From NCBI GenBank assembly GCA_002438575.1, contig DJPP01000050.1, positions 1-29,387 on the forward strand: a stretch of DNA of 29,387 nt, in the 5' to 3' direction. Below the pieces are notes generated by a model, which saw only the letters and a program-made list of their open reading frames with translations, did no database searches and was not told the DNA's origin. This stretch comes from Oscillospiraceae bacterium UBA6409. Lineage in GTDB: Bacteria; Bacillota; Clostridia; Oscillospirales; Oscillospiraceae. Of the stretch, positions 8,214 through 15,533 are shown piece by piece. Numbering within the stretch: the first letter of the stretch is position 1; every line of letters begins with the position of its first letter. The translations under genes were made by a program, and so were the position numbers.

Positions 8214-8351
8214 AGCAAAGCCTCCCGTCGTAAGATCCGCGGCCAAATAAAAAAGCCGCGCCGCCACCGCGACACGACCACAGCGCCCGCTTCGCGGGCG
8301 CAGAACCTATGGCGCATCTTCCGTCTCAAGCGTACTTTCGACGTCAGCAGC
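8214..8351 (-). promoter_or_regulatory. Structured 5' leader, riboswitch-like, class not recognised
   Basis: About 138 bases separate the predicted transcription start from the TM1266-like ATG. The leader holds a perfect 8-bp hairpin (8301-8294 with 8290-8283, loop GAA), an enclosing helix CCATA with TGTGG (8312-8308 with 8282-8278) across a 6-base bulge, and then the terminator hairpin. The enclosing helix touches the base of the terminator stem, so the two could compete. I compared it by eye with TPP, SAM, guanidine-I, fluoride, NiCo and T-box consensus motifs and saw none of them. Confidence 0.5.
8245..8278 (-). terminator. Terminator-like hairpin inside the leader (attenuator)
   Basis: On the minus strand, a 10-bp stem with three G-U pairs (8278-8269 with 8264-8255) closes on GGTG and is followed by six T, then ATTT. 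It lies 32 bases upstream of the TM1266-like start codon and downstream of the promoter, so it would stop transcription before the first gene unless prevented. Confidence 0.65.
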
Positions 8352-8357
8352 GAGCTT

Positions 8358-8386
8358 ATTGTACGGCAAACGCCTGCTTTTGTCAA
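8358..8386 (-). promoter_or_regulatory. Promoter of the TM1266-ABC operon
   Basis: On the minus strand: a perfect -35 TTGACA (8386-8381), a 17-base spacer and -10 TACAAT (8363-8358). Transcription would start near 8351, giving the leader described above. No gene was seen between this promoter and the brnQ end at 8492. Confidence 0.8.
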
Positions 8387-8445
8387 GGCGTTCCCGCCGG
8401 CGGACTATCTCAGGCAGCCGGCGATACATAATATATAGGAGAGAA

Positions 8446-8479
8446 GGGCGGGACCGTGGGGGTAGGAACGGCCCCGCCC
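8446..8479 (-). terminator. Possible hairpin terminator of brnQ
   Basis: A 12-bp stem with one A-C mismatch (8446-8457 with 8468-8479) lies 13 bases past the brnQ stop. The tract after it on the minus strand is only CTTCTCTCC, so it is a weak intrinsic terminator at best. Confidence 0.4.
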
Positions 8480-8491
8480 GGGGGAAGCAGC

Positions 8492-9814
8492 TTAGTGCTT
8501 TTCGCTGGCGCGGCGGGCGGGCTTTTCCGCACGGCGGACACCGGGCAGCAGCGTCAGCAGCTGGGCGGCCAGGCCGAACACGGCGGCGGGCAGCAGCCAG
8601 CTCAGGCCCAGATCATACAGCGGCAGCGCCTCCACCAGCGGCAGCTGCACGCCATAGGTGTGCAGGGTGCACAGCACGCTGGTCAGCAGCGCGCCCAGCG
8701 CGGCGCCCCGGCTGACGAAATCGTGGACCTTAGGTATGATGAGGGAGATACAAATAAGCACCAGCGCGGGGGGATATACTATATCCAGCACCGGCGTGGC
8801 CACGGCCACGATGCGGTCCAGGCCCAGGTTGGACACCACGGCGCTGAACACGCAGATGACCGCCACGAACACCTTGTAGCTGACCTTCCCGCGGCACAGC
8901 TCGGCAAAATATGCCGCGGCGGAGCTGGTCAGAGCGATGGCCGTGGTGACGCAGGCCAGACCCACCACCACGCCGAAGATCACCATGCCGGTCTTGCCCA
9001 TCAGCGCCTCCACGATGGCCATGATGAGGGCCGCGCGGCCGATGGAGGACGTGTACTGGGTGGACACGGTGGCGCCCAGATAGGCCAGACCCATATACAC
9101 CGCCAGCAGCAGCACGCCTGCCAGCAGCGCGGCGCCGCCCACCACGCGGAGCCGGCTCCGGCCCTGCTGATAGCCCTTGGCGGTAACGCTTTGCAGCACG
9201 ATGATCCCGAAGGGCAGGGCCGCCAGCGCATCCATGGTCTGGTAGCCGGCCTTGATGCCGGTGACGGCCACGTTGTCGATCTGCGCCAGAGGCGCGATGT
9301 CGCCCAGCGGCGTGACCACGCCCTTGATGATAATGGCGAACAGGCCCACCAGCAGCAGCGGCGTGAGCACCTTGCCCACGATGTCCACCACGGCGGACTC
9401 CTTGATGCACAGGGCCAGGATCACCGCGAAGAACACCACGGAGAACACCACCGGCGACACGCCGGACAGGTTGGGCGCGATGGCCATTTCATAGGTGCTG
9501 GCGCTGGTGCGGGGGATGGCCACCATGGGGCCGATACACAGAATGATGGCGCACATGAGGATCTCGGCAGGGACTCTGCCCGCCCGTTCCAGCACCTTCT
9601 CGCTGCTGCCCACGCGGAGCAGGGCGAACATACCCATCATCGCCAGACCGATATCCGCGATGAAATAGGCGGAAAAGCCCGTCAGCCACTGGCTGCCGGC
9701 CTCCATGCCCAAAAAGGGCGGGAAGATCACGTTGCCCGCGCCGAAAAACATAGAAAACAGCGCAAAGCCCACGACGACGATGTCCGCCGCGGTGTTTTTC
9801 TTCTGTCCGATCAT
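8492..9814 (-). CDS. brnQ: Branched-chain amino acid permease (LIVCS family)
   Basis: A 440-residue integral membrane symporter that takes up leucine, isoleucine or valine with a cation. About twelve hydrophobic segments fill the sequence. The start MIGQKKNTAADIVVVGFALFS leads into FFGAGNVIFPPFLG, the hallmark of BrnQ, and the length matches the family. GGAG precedes the ATG at 9814. The gene stands alone, divergent from the lysR-bsh pair, with a 5' untranslated region of about 155 bases. The promoter upstream has its -35 inside a dyad that could be the LysR site, so control by that regulator is possible. Confidence 0.95.
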   Translation of the reverse strand: MIGQKKNTAADIVVVGFALFSMFFGAGNVIFPPFLGMEAGSQWLTGFSAYFIADIGLAMMGMFALLRVGSSEKVLERAGRVPAEILMCAIILCIGPMVAIPRTSASTYEMAIAPNLSGVSPVVFSVVFFAVILALCIKESAVVDIVGKVLTPLLLVGLFAIIIKGVVTPLGDIAPLAQIDNVAVTGIKAGYQTMDALAALPFGIIVLQSVTAKGYQQGRSRLRVVGGAALLAGVLLLAVYMGLAYLGATVSTQYTSSIGRAALIMAIVEALMGKTGMVIFGVVVGLACVTTAIALTSSAAAYFAELCRGKVSYKVFVAVICVFSAVVSNLGLDRIVAVATPVLDIVYPPALVLICISLIIPKVHDFVSRGAALGALLTSVLCTLHTYGVQLPLVEALPLYDLGLSWLLPAAVFGLAAQLLTLLPGVRRAEKPARRASEKH

Positions 9815-10007
9815 TCTGATTTCTCCATTTCTCTTCTCTTGTTCCCGCGCCGCCGAGTGCGGCGCACCGGTGCGGTCTCGCGCTTTAAAGCGCGTTGCAT
9901 CCTGTGCATATAGCGTATCATGTTTTTCATCATTACGGAAATGACGCTTATCGAACGGCGCATGAAAAATTTTTATGACGTATAAAAAGACTTACAGAAT
10001 TTTCCAA
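9815..10007 (-). promoter_or_regulatory. brnQ promoter and hairpin-rich leader
   Basis: On the minus strand, -35 TTGGAA (10007-10002), a 17-base spacer and -10 TATACG (9984-9979) make a fair promoter. The leader that follows contains a perfect 16-base palindrome with TTTAAA at its centre (9879-9894) and a GCGCCGC/GCGGCGC hairpin (9847-9865). Neither is followed by a T tract, so they do not look like attenuators, and I see no T-box sequence. Confidence 0.45.
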
Positions 10008-10021
10008 ATCGTTGGTGGAAA
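10001..10021. promoter_or_regulatory. Candidate LysR-type operator between brnQ and lysR
   Basis: A dyad of TTTCCA (10001-10006) and TGGAAA (10016-10021) is centred at 10011. That is about 62 bases upstream of the predicted start of lysR-bsh, the usual place of a LysR-family recognition site, and it overlaps the -35 of the divergent brnQ promoter. Confidence 0.5.
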
Positions 10022-10037
10022 GTTTACGTTTGCGGCA

Positions 10038-10066
10038 TTGAACGGCGGCAGTCCTTGTGATATAGT
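10038..10066 (+). promoter_or_regulatory. Promoter of lysR-bsh
   Basis: -35 TTGAAC (10038-10043), a 17-base spacer and an extended -10 (TGA then TATAGT, 10058-10066), 52 bases before the lysR ATG. Confidence 0.7.
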
Positions 10067-10117
10067 TAAAAATCATCGTTGCAATTTTGTCCAATTTGTA
10101 CAGAAAGCGAGGCCCCT

Positions 10118-10984
10118 ATGGATGACAAACGGCTGCGGGCGCTGTTGACGGCAGTACAGTGCGGCAGCTTTGGAAAGGCGACGGCGCAGCTGGGCTACAC
10201 CCAGTCCGCCATGACGCATATGGTGAACAAGCTGGAGGCCGAGCTGGGCTGCACCCTGCTCGCCCGCAGCAGCCACGGCGTCCGGCTGTCGGAGGAGGGC
10301 GAGCACCTGCTGCCCTATATACAGGACTATCTGCGTGCCGGCGAGGCCCTGCGGCGGGAGGCGGCGGCCCAGGGCGAGGCCCACAACCGCGTGCTGCGGA
10401 TCGGCTGCTTCGCCAGCATCGCCCGGGCACGGTTGCCGGCGCTGCTGCAGAAGTTTCGCAGGCTGCACCCGGAGATCAAGATCGACGTGCTGGTGGGCGG
10501 CTATGAGCTGGCCGCGGCGCTGGAGGAGGAACGGGTGCAGCTGGCCCTGGTGGAGGAGACCTGCGGCAAGGGCTTCTACTGGACGCCGCTGACGGACGCG
10601 CCGCTGGTGGCGGTGGTGCCGCCGGACTTCCCCTGGGCGGAGGACGTCATTCCCCTGGAGCGTCTGCTGCGGGAGACGTTCCTCTCCTGCCCGGAGCAGT
10701 ATGTGGCGCGGCTGCTGCCGCCGGAGGCGCCGCGGCTGGAGGTCACGGCGTCGGACGACGCGGCCATACTGTCCATGGTGGCGGCGGGACTGGGCGTATC
10801 GGTGCTGTCCGCCTTCTCTCTGGCGGGCTACGAGGGCCAGGTGCGGGTGCTCCCGCTGGCGGAGCCGCTGTCACGCCGGCTGGGCGCGGCGGTGAAGACG
10901 CCGCCCCCGGCCAACAGCGCCGCCCGGTATTTCCTCTCCTTCCTGAAGCGGCAGTACCCCGCCAAGCCGGCGGATAACGAATAA
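10118..10984 (+). CDS. LysR-family transcriptional regulator
   Basis: A 288-residue regulator. The N-terminal winged helix (about residues 1-60) shows GSFGKATAQLGYTQSAMTHM and the LEAELG turn, followed by a linker helix and a two-lobed effector-binding domain starting near residue 90 (VLRIGCFASIARARLP). The frame is open to 10079, but the family start MDDKRLRALL fits the ATG at 10118, with GCGAGG ahead of it. It lies 16 bases before the bile salt hydrolase gene on the same strand, so the two form one transcript, and it is divergent from brnQ. The effector is unknown; bile acids are one possibility (inference). Confidence 0.93.
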   Translation: MDDKRLRALLTAVQCGSFGKATAQLGYTQSAMTHMVNKLEAELGCTLLARSSHGVRLSEEGEHLLPYIQDYLRAGEALRREAAAQGEAHNRVLRIGCFASIARARLPALLQKFRRLHPEIKIDVLVGGYELAAALEEERVQLALVEETCGKGFYWTPLTDAPLVAVVPPDFPWAEDVIPLERLLRETFLSCPEQYVARLLPPEAPRLEVTASDDAAILSMVAAGLGVSVLSAFSLAGYEGQVRVLPLAEPLSRRLGAAVKTPPPANSAARYFLSFLKRQYPAKPADNE

Positions 10985-11000
10985 AAGGAGGGCACGGCCC

Positions 11001-11975
11001 ATGTGCACTGCGGCCACATACAAGACAAAATGCTTCTATTTCGGGCGCAATCTGGACTATGAGCGCGGCTTCGGCGAGCAGGTGGTCATCACGCCCCGGC
11101 ACTTTCCCCTGCCCATGCGGCACCTGCCGGACCTGACGCGGCACTATGCCATGATCGGCATGGCCTCCGTGCAGAACGGCTATCCCCTGTACTACGACGC
11201 GGTGAACGAGAAGGGCCTGTGCATGGCGGGGCTGAACTTCGTCCGCAGCGCCGTATACGGCCCCTGCGCGCCGGGAAAGGCCAACGTGGCCCAGTTCGAG
11301 CTGATCCCCTGGCTGCTGGGCCGCTGCGCCACGGCGGCGGAGGCCCGGGACCTGCTGGCGGAGAGCCGCATCACCGACGACGCCTTTCTGCCGGGGCTGC
11401 CCCCGGCTCGGCTGCACTGGCTGCTGGCGGACCGGGAGCAGTGCTTCGCGGTGGAGCAGACGGCGGAGGGCCTGCGGGTCTATGAGGACCCGGTGGGCGT
11501 GCTGACCAACGAACCGCCCTTTCCCATGCAGCTGTTCCGGCTGAACGACTACGCCCAGCTGTCCCCCCAGCCGCCAGAAAACCGCTTCTCCCCTGCCCTG
11601 CCGCTGGAGACGTACAGCCGGGGCATGGGCGCTATGGGTCTGCCCGGCGACCTGTCCTCCCCCTCCCGCTTTGTACGGACGGCCTTTACCCGGCTGAACA
11701 GCCGTTCCGGCGACGGCGAGGCCGAGAGCGTCAGCCAGCTCCTGCACATTCTGGGCGCGGCGGCACAGCAGCGGGGCTGCTGCGTGCTGGAGGACGGCGC
11801 GTGCGAGCTGACGCTGTACACCAGCTGCTGCAACGCCGACACCGGGGTATATTACTACACCACCTACGACAGCGCCCAGCTGTGCGCCGTGGATATGCAC
11901 CGCGCCGACCTGGACGGCACGGCACTCGCCTGCCAGCCGCTGGACACGGCGTGGCGGGTACACTATCAGAATTAA
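11001..11975 (+). CDS. bsh: Bile salt hydrolase (choloylglycine hydrolase family)
   Basis: An Ntn hydrolase of 324 residues that cleaves the amide bond of glycine- or taurine-conjugated bile acids in the cytoplasm. After removal of Met1, Cys2 becomes the N-terminal nucleophile. The catalytic set known from the Clostridium perfringens enzyme is intact: Cys2, Arg16, Asp19, Asn79 (in AGLNF), Asn170 (in VLTNEPPF) and Arg223 (in SRFVR). Asn at position 79, rather than the Tyr seen in many penicillin V acylases, favours bile salts. No signal peptide. AAAGGAGG precedes the ATG at 11001. Co-transcribed with the LysR gene. Penicillin V acylase or N-acyl homoserine lactone acylase activity cannot be excluded from sequence. 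Confidence 0.92.
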   Translation: MCTAATYKTKCFYFGRNLDYERGFGEQVVITPRHFPLPMRHLPDLTRHYAMIGMASVQNGYPLYYDAVNEKGLCMAGLNFVRSAVYGPCAPGKANVAQFELIPWLLGRCATAAEARDLLAESRITDDAFLPGLPPARLHWLLADREQCFAVEQTAEGLRVYEDPVGVLTNEPPFPMQLFRLNDYAQLSPQPPENRFSPALPLETYSRGMGAMGLPGDLSSPSRFVRTAFTRLNSRSGDGEAESVSQLLHILGAAAQQRGCCVLEDGACELTLYTSCCNADTGVYYYTTYDSAQLCAVDMHRADLDGTALACQPLDTAWRVHYQN

Positions 11976-11980
11976 CGCGG

Positions 11981-12009
11981 AAAAACGCCCCATGCTACGG
12001 CATGGGGCG
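11981..12009 (-). terminator. Minus-strand terminator of the two-component operon
   Basis: A perfect 10-bp stem (11986-11995 with 12000-12009) on a 4-base loop is followed on the minus strand by five T (11985-11981). It acts for transcripts leaving the histidine kinase gene. Confidence 0.75.
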
Positions 12010-12026
12010 GCGGGTGAGCGAATGCG

Positions 12027-12054
12027 AAAGGGGACCTGACGGTCCCCTTTTTTT
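12027..12054 (+). terminator. Plus-strand terminator of lysR-bsh
   Basis: A 10-bp perfect stem AAAGGGGACC with GGTCCCCTTT around a TGAC loop, followed by four more T (12051-12054), giving seven T in a row. It sits directly before the end of the minus-strand histidine kinase. Confidence 0.85.
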
Positions 12055-12056
12055 CG

Positions 12057-13346
12057 CTATTTCAGCAGGGCGGTAAAGGTGATGGTATCGCCCTCCGTGC
12101 GGGCGGAGATGGCGCCGCGATGGCCCTCGGCAATGCTGCGGGCGATGGACAGCCCGATGCCGAAGCCGCCGGCGGCGCGGGCCGGATCCGCCCGGTAAAA
12201 CCGGTCGAAGAGCTTATCGGCGTCGATGCCTTCGGCGTTCTCACAGCGGTTGGACACCCGCAGCGCCACGCCGCGGCGGGCCTTTTCCAGCGTCAGCGCG
12301 ATGGGCGAGTCCGGGGCGGCGTACTTGACGGCGTTGTCCAGCAGGATGGACACCAGCTGCCGCACGGCGTACTCGTCGCCGGTATAGGTCAGGCCCGGCG
12401 TCACGGACAGCGCCAGCGGATGGCCGCCGCCCTCCGCCACCTCGCGGAAGGACTCCGCCGTCTCGGCAACGGCGTCGCTGACGGGAAAGGGCTCCATGTG
12501 CAGGGGCGACTGCTCTTCGTCCATACGGCTGAGGGTCACCAGCGAATCGACCAGCGCCTTCAGCTTCTCCGTCTGGGCCCGGGCCTTATCGATCCATTTC
12601 TGGGGCCCCACGTCCATCTCCAGCACCCTCAGACTGGTGGCAATGACGGTGATGGGTGTTTTCAGCTCGTGGCTGGCATCGGTGATAAACTGCTTCTGCT
12701 GCTCCGCGCTGCGGACCACCGGGTCGATGGCGCGGCGGCTCAGGAGCACCACCAGCGTCAGCACCAGCAGCGTGCAGATCGCGTCCGCCGTCAGGGACCA
12801 CACCAGCACCGTCCGCACGGCGCGGCGGCTCTGGCTGCACTCGAGGAAGACAGCCATGCTGCGCCCGTCCTCCGTGCGGGTCACCAGAAAGCGGTAGCCG
12901 CCGCAGCTGCCGTAGCCCGTGCCGTGGTCGATGGCGGCGGCCAGGTACTCCGCTGTATCCGCCTCGGTGACGGAGGCGATGTTTTGCAGGTCGGCGCGCA
13001 CCAGCGTGCCGTCATCCTGATAGAAGAGGACAAAATACCGGGTGGCGTAGGGCGTCTCCGCCGTGAAGGGGCCGTTCCGGCCGGAACGGGGCTCGTCTGC
13101 CGGGTCTGTATCGCCGTCCGCGCGGGACTGCTCCGGCGGCTGACGGTCCAGCTGGGGGACGTCCCCCGGCTTCTCCGGCAGGGGGATGGTGCCGCGGTTA
13201 TCGCTGATGAGCCGCAGGGTGCTTCGCAGGTCGGCGTCGGTGGCGGCATAGTTGGCCACGTTGAGGATGACCGTCAGCAGCAGCATCACCGCCGCCACCG
13301 ACAGCGTGGCAATGCGGATAAAACGGTTGCGAAGCCTGTTGATCAT
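12057..13346 (-). CDS. Sensor histidine kinase
   Basis: A 429-residue membrane sensor. The first membrane helix is at about residues 10-33, an extracytoplasmic region runs over about 34-176, and the second helix is at about 177-203. The HisKA phosphoacceptor is His226 in DASHELKTP, the N box has Asn338 (LLDNAVKYA), and the G box is GGFGIGLSIA near 393-402. The ATG at 13346 overlaps the response regulator stop as ATGA. The extracytoplasmic region has no domain I recognise and includes an acidic, Pro-rich stretch. It pairs with the upstream OmpR-type regulator. The signal is unknown; the neighbours suggest an envelope or polyphosphate-related cue (inference). Confidence 0.94.
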   Translation of the reverse strand: MINRLRNRFIRIATLSVAAVMLLLTVILNVANYAATDADLRSTLRLISDNRGTIPLPEKPGDVPQLDRQPPEQSRADGDTDPADEPRSGRNGPFTAETPYATRYFVLFYQDDGTLVRADLQNIASVTEADTAEYLAAAIDHGTGYGSCGGYRFLVTRTEDGRSMAVFLECSQSRRAVRTVLVWSLTADAICTLLVLTLVVLLSRRAIDPVVRSAEQQKQFITDASHELKTPITVIATSLRVLEMDVGPQKWIDKARAQTEKLKALVDSLVTLSRMDEEQSPLHMEPFPVSDAVAETAESFREVAEGGGHPLALSVTPGLTYTGDEYAVRQLVSILLDNAVKYAAPDSPIALTLEKARRGVALRVSNRCENAEGIDADKLFDRFYRADPARAAGGFGIGLSIARSIAEGHRGAISARTEGDTITFTALLK

Positions 13347-14017
13347 GTCTCCTCCTCCAACACATAGCCCAGCCCGCGATTGGCCCGCAGGGTCATGCGG
13401 GAGCCGATGGACTTGAGCTTTTTCCGCAGGTTGGAGATGTTGACCCACACCACGTTGATCTCCGCCTCGTTGTCCCAGCCCCAGACGCGCTCCATGATGC
13501 GCTCGGCGGAGAATACCTGGCGGGGCGAGCGCATGAACAGCTCCATGATCTGAAACTCCCGGCCGCCCAGGCGCAGGGACGTATCGCCGCATTGCAGCAG
13601 CCCGCTGGCCGGGTCCAGCGTCAGATCGCCGCAGGCCAGCAGGGACGGCTGGTAGCTCTGGCTGCGGCGGAGCATGGCCCGCACCCGGGTGATAAGCTCA
13701 TCCGGGTCGAAGGGCTTGGGCAGGTAGTCGTCCGCGCCGGCGTCGAAGCCGGTGATGCGGTCCTCCTTCTGCCCCTTGGCCGTCAGCATCATGATGGGGG
13801 TCTTGACCCCCTCGGCACGCAGGCGCTCCAGCACCTGTATGCCGTTCATTCCGGGCATCATCACATCCAGGATGATGGCGTCGTATTCGCCGGAGACACC
13901 GTAGTCATAGGCATCCGTGCCGTTGTGGACCGCGTCCACGGTGAAATGATTTCGCTCGAAAAAGACCGTCAGCGCCTCCGCCAGGTCCAGCTCGTCCTCC
14001 GCGATCAGCAAGCGCAT
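13343..14017 (-). CDS. OmpR/PhoB-family response regulator
   Basis: A 224-residue regulator. The receiver domain has the acidic pair in AEDE near residue 7, phosphoacceptor Asp51 (LDVMMPG), Thr79 and Lys101. The C-terminal winged-helix domain (about residues 128-222) ends GLGYVLEEET, typical of OmpR proteins. The frame is open to 14077, but the receiver begins at MRLLIAEDE, so I chose the ATG at 14017, preceded by GAGGTG. It is first in an operon with the kinase and has its own promoter. It is the best candidate to bind the TTTAGG direct repeats at 15549-15600 (inference). Confidence 0.95.
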   Translation of the reverse strand: MRLLIAEDELDLAEALTVFFERNHFTVDAVHNGTDAYDYGVSGEYDAIILDVMMPGMNGIQVLERLRAEGVKTPIMMLTAKGQKEDRITGFDAGADDYLPKPFDPDELITRVRAMLRRSQSYQPSLLACGDLTLDPASGLLQCGDTSLRLGGREFQIMELFMRSPRQVFSAERIMERVWGWDNEAEINVVWVNISNLRKKLKSIGSRMTLRANRGLGYVLEEET

Positions 14018-14040
14018 GGCCGTCACCTCGTTTTCCTCGT

Positions 14041-14067
14041 GCGCCCCGTCCCCGCAGGGCGGGGCGC
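14041..14067 (-). promoter_or_regulatory. GC-rich hairpin in the response regulator leader
   Basis: GCGCCCCG (14041-14048) pairs with CGGGGCGC (14060-14067), with an inner CCC/GGG extension. It lies in the 5' untranslated region of the response regulator mRNA. There is no T tract, so it is unlikely to be an efficient terminator for the DUF4956 gene upstream. Confidence 0.4.
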
Positions 14068-14081
14068 GTCGTTTCAATCAC

Positions 14082-14110
14082 AGTATAAATAAAACCGATG
14101 GGAAATGCAA
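14082..14110 (-). promoter_or_regulatory. Promoter of the two-component operon
   Basis: On the minus strand: -35 TTGCAT (14110-14105), a 17-base spacer and -10 TATACT (14087-14082). It begins directly after the DUF4956 stop codon at 14112. No TTTAGG repeats are nearby, so this operon may not be controlled by its own regulator. Confidence 0.7.
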
Positions 14111-14111
14111 G

Positions 14112-14774
14112 TCACAGCGCCTCCTTGGCCGTTTCACGGCCGCAGACGATGTTCAGATTGCCGTTGCGGCAGCGCAGGGCATCCAGAAACGCTTTGGGCA
14201 CGGTGTCGCCCGGCAGGGTGACGCGGTACTCCAGCTCGTACAGGGTGCCCATGTTGGTGGTCTTGACCCGCACCAGCTCATGGGCGGCGGTGTACTGGCC
14301 CAGAAGGTCGTCGAACAGGCCCTCGTAGTCCAGGTCCTCGGGGATGGTGATCTTCAGCACACGCTCCTGGGCATTGGGCCGGCCGAAGCCGCAGGCCGTC
14401 AGGCCCAGCAGCGCGGCGGAGACGATGGCGAACGTCAGCGCCGCCAGCACCACATAGCCCATACCGGTGGCCAGGCCGATGGCCATGGCCAGGAACAGCA
14501 CGCCGATCTCGCGGGCGGTGCCGGGGGCGGAACGGAAGCGCACCAGGCTGAAGGCGCCGGCCACCGCCACGCCGGCGCCGATGTTGCCGTTGACCAGCAT
14601 GATGACCACCTGCACCACCGCAGGCAGGATCGCCAGCGTCACGGCGAAGCTCTGGGTGGAACGGGCCCGGAAGCGGGCCACCAGCGCCAGGCCGACGCCC
14701 AGCGCCAGTGACACCGCTGTACAGATCAAAAACGAGGTGAGCGTCAGCTCTGTTCCCAAAATCGAGTTAAGCAC
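14112..14774 (-). CDS. DUF4956 domain membrane protein
   Basis: A 220-residue protein with four or five hydrophobic segments in the first 125 residues (about 12-35, 43-60, 90-106, 107-128) and a cytoplasmic-looking domain of about 85 residues. The motif GAFSLVRFRSAPGTAREIG between the helices is the conserved block of DUF4956. The start is GTG at 14774, 9 bases after AAGGAGG, overlapping the stop of the VTC gene by 8 bases, so translation is coupled. DUF4956 genes commonly sit beside VTC-domain genes in Firmicutes. The molecular function is unknown; a role in membrane delivery or partnering of the VTC polymerase is inference. Confidence 0.88.
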   Translation of the reverse strand: MLNSILGTELTLTSFLICTAVSLALGVGLALVARFRARSTQSFAVTLAILPAVVQVVIMLVNGNIGAGVAVAGAFSLVRFRSAPGTAREIGVLFLAMAIGLATGMGYVVLAALTFAIVSAALLGLTACGFGRPNAQERVLKITIPEDLDYEGLFDDLLGQYTAAHELVRVKTTNMGTLYELEYRVTLPGDTVPKAFLDALRCRNGNLNIVCGRETAKEAL

Positions 14775-15495
14775 AGCAAAATTCCTCCTTCATGCGCTCC
14801 CGCCCGGCGGGCAGGAGATGGTTTTTATAGCAGGCACCGTATTTGGAAAATGAGGTGGGGTAGGCCTGCGCCTCCGAGAGCAGCCGGCTGAGCCACAGCG
14901 GGCACACACCGGGGAGCTTGATCTCCATCAGCACCATGTTCGGATCGTCGATGGGCGCGCCGTGGTCGCCGCAGCGCAGGTCCAGATCGGTATCGCGCCA
15001 GCGCAGGTTCGTGTCGAAGGTGATCCGCAGCGCCGGGTCCTCCTTCCCCGCAAAGGCCAGGCGGTCATAGGCGATAAACACCTTCGGCACCGTATGGTAA
15101 AAGGACTGGAACCACTGTATCTCATGGCCGATCTGGCCGTAACGGTCCGCGTCCGCACCGGCAAGAAACGCCGCCGCGCTGTCCGCCCGGGTGGTAATGC
15201 GGCGCTTGTAGACCACGCCGTCGTACTTTTTCTTGACCTCCACGAACACCCTGCCGCCGTCAGCGGGCACACCGTAGCTGCGGACACGGAGCTTCTCCTT
15301 ATACACCGGCTTTTCCAGCGAGGTGCGGATGAGCCGCCAGTCCGGCGTATCGTAGTAGATGTTGCAGATGGTGTACGCGCCGTACTCGTCTGCCGTCATA
15401 TGCTCGCGCATACCATTCAATATAAATCGCTGCTGCGCCGGCGTCAGGCGGTATTTCTTCTCGCAGCGCTTGAAGCAGCTCTGCACGTTTGCCAT
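14767..15495 (-). CDS. VTC-domain protein, probable polyphosphate polymerase
   Basis: A 242-residue soluble protein of the VTC tunnel fold that in yeast Vtc4 makes polyphosphate from ATP. The basic tunnel residues appear to be present: Glu12-Lys-Lys-Tyr, Arg54 after YYDTPD, Lys68/Arg70/Arg72 in EKLRVRS, Glu86/Lys88 in FVEVKKK, Lys97-Arg-Arg, Arg157, Arg165, Glu191/Lys193 in MEIKLPG and Lys218 in FSKYG. There is no SPX domain and no membrane segment, so DUF4956 may supply membrane attachment. AAGGAGG precedes the ATG at 15495. It is the first gene of a two-gene unit reading away from the Cthe_2159-like gene, with a shared repeat-bearing promoter region. Enzymatic activity is inferred from the residues. 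Confidence 0.9.
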   Translation of the reverse strand: MANVQSCFKRCEKKYRLTPAQQRFILNGMREHMTADEYGAYTICNIYYDTPDWRLIRTSLEKPVYKEKLRVRSYGVPADGGRVFVEVKKKYDGVVYKRRITTRADSAAAFLAGADADRYGQIGHEIQWFQSFYHTVPKVFIAYDRLAFAGKEDPALRITFDTNLRWRDTDLDLRCGDHGAPIDDPNMVLMEIKLPGVCPLWLSRLLSEAQAYPTSFSKYGACYKNHLLPAGRERMKEEFCCA

Positions 15496-15533
15496 GGTGG
15501 TCGCCTCCTTGCGTGATTTGCTTTGATGGGTAC

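Noticed and set aside
8214-8351. Guanidine-I, TPP or SAM riboswitch upstream of the TM1266-ABC operon
   Set aside because: None of the conserved core strings of these classes could be found by eye; kept only as an unclassified leader.
9815-10007. T-box or other riboswitch upstream of brnQ
   Set aside because: No T-box sequence, and the hairpins present lack a T tract, so there is no sign of an attenuator.
13343-14077. Longer response regulator starting at 14077
   Set aside because: The extra 20 residues precede the receiver domain, lack family similarity and would overlap the predicted promoter and leader hairpin.
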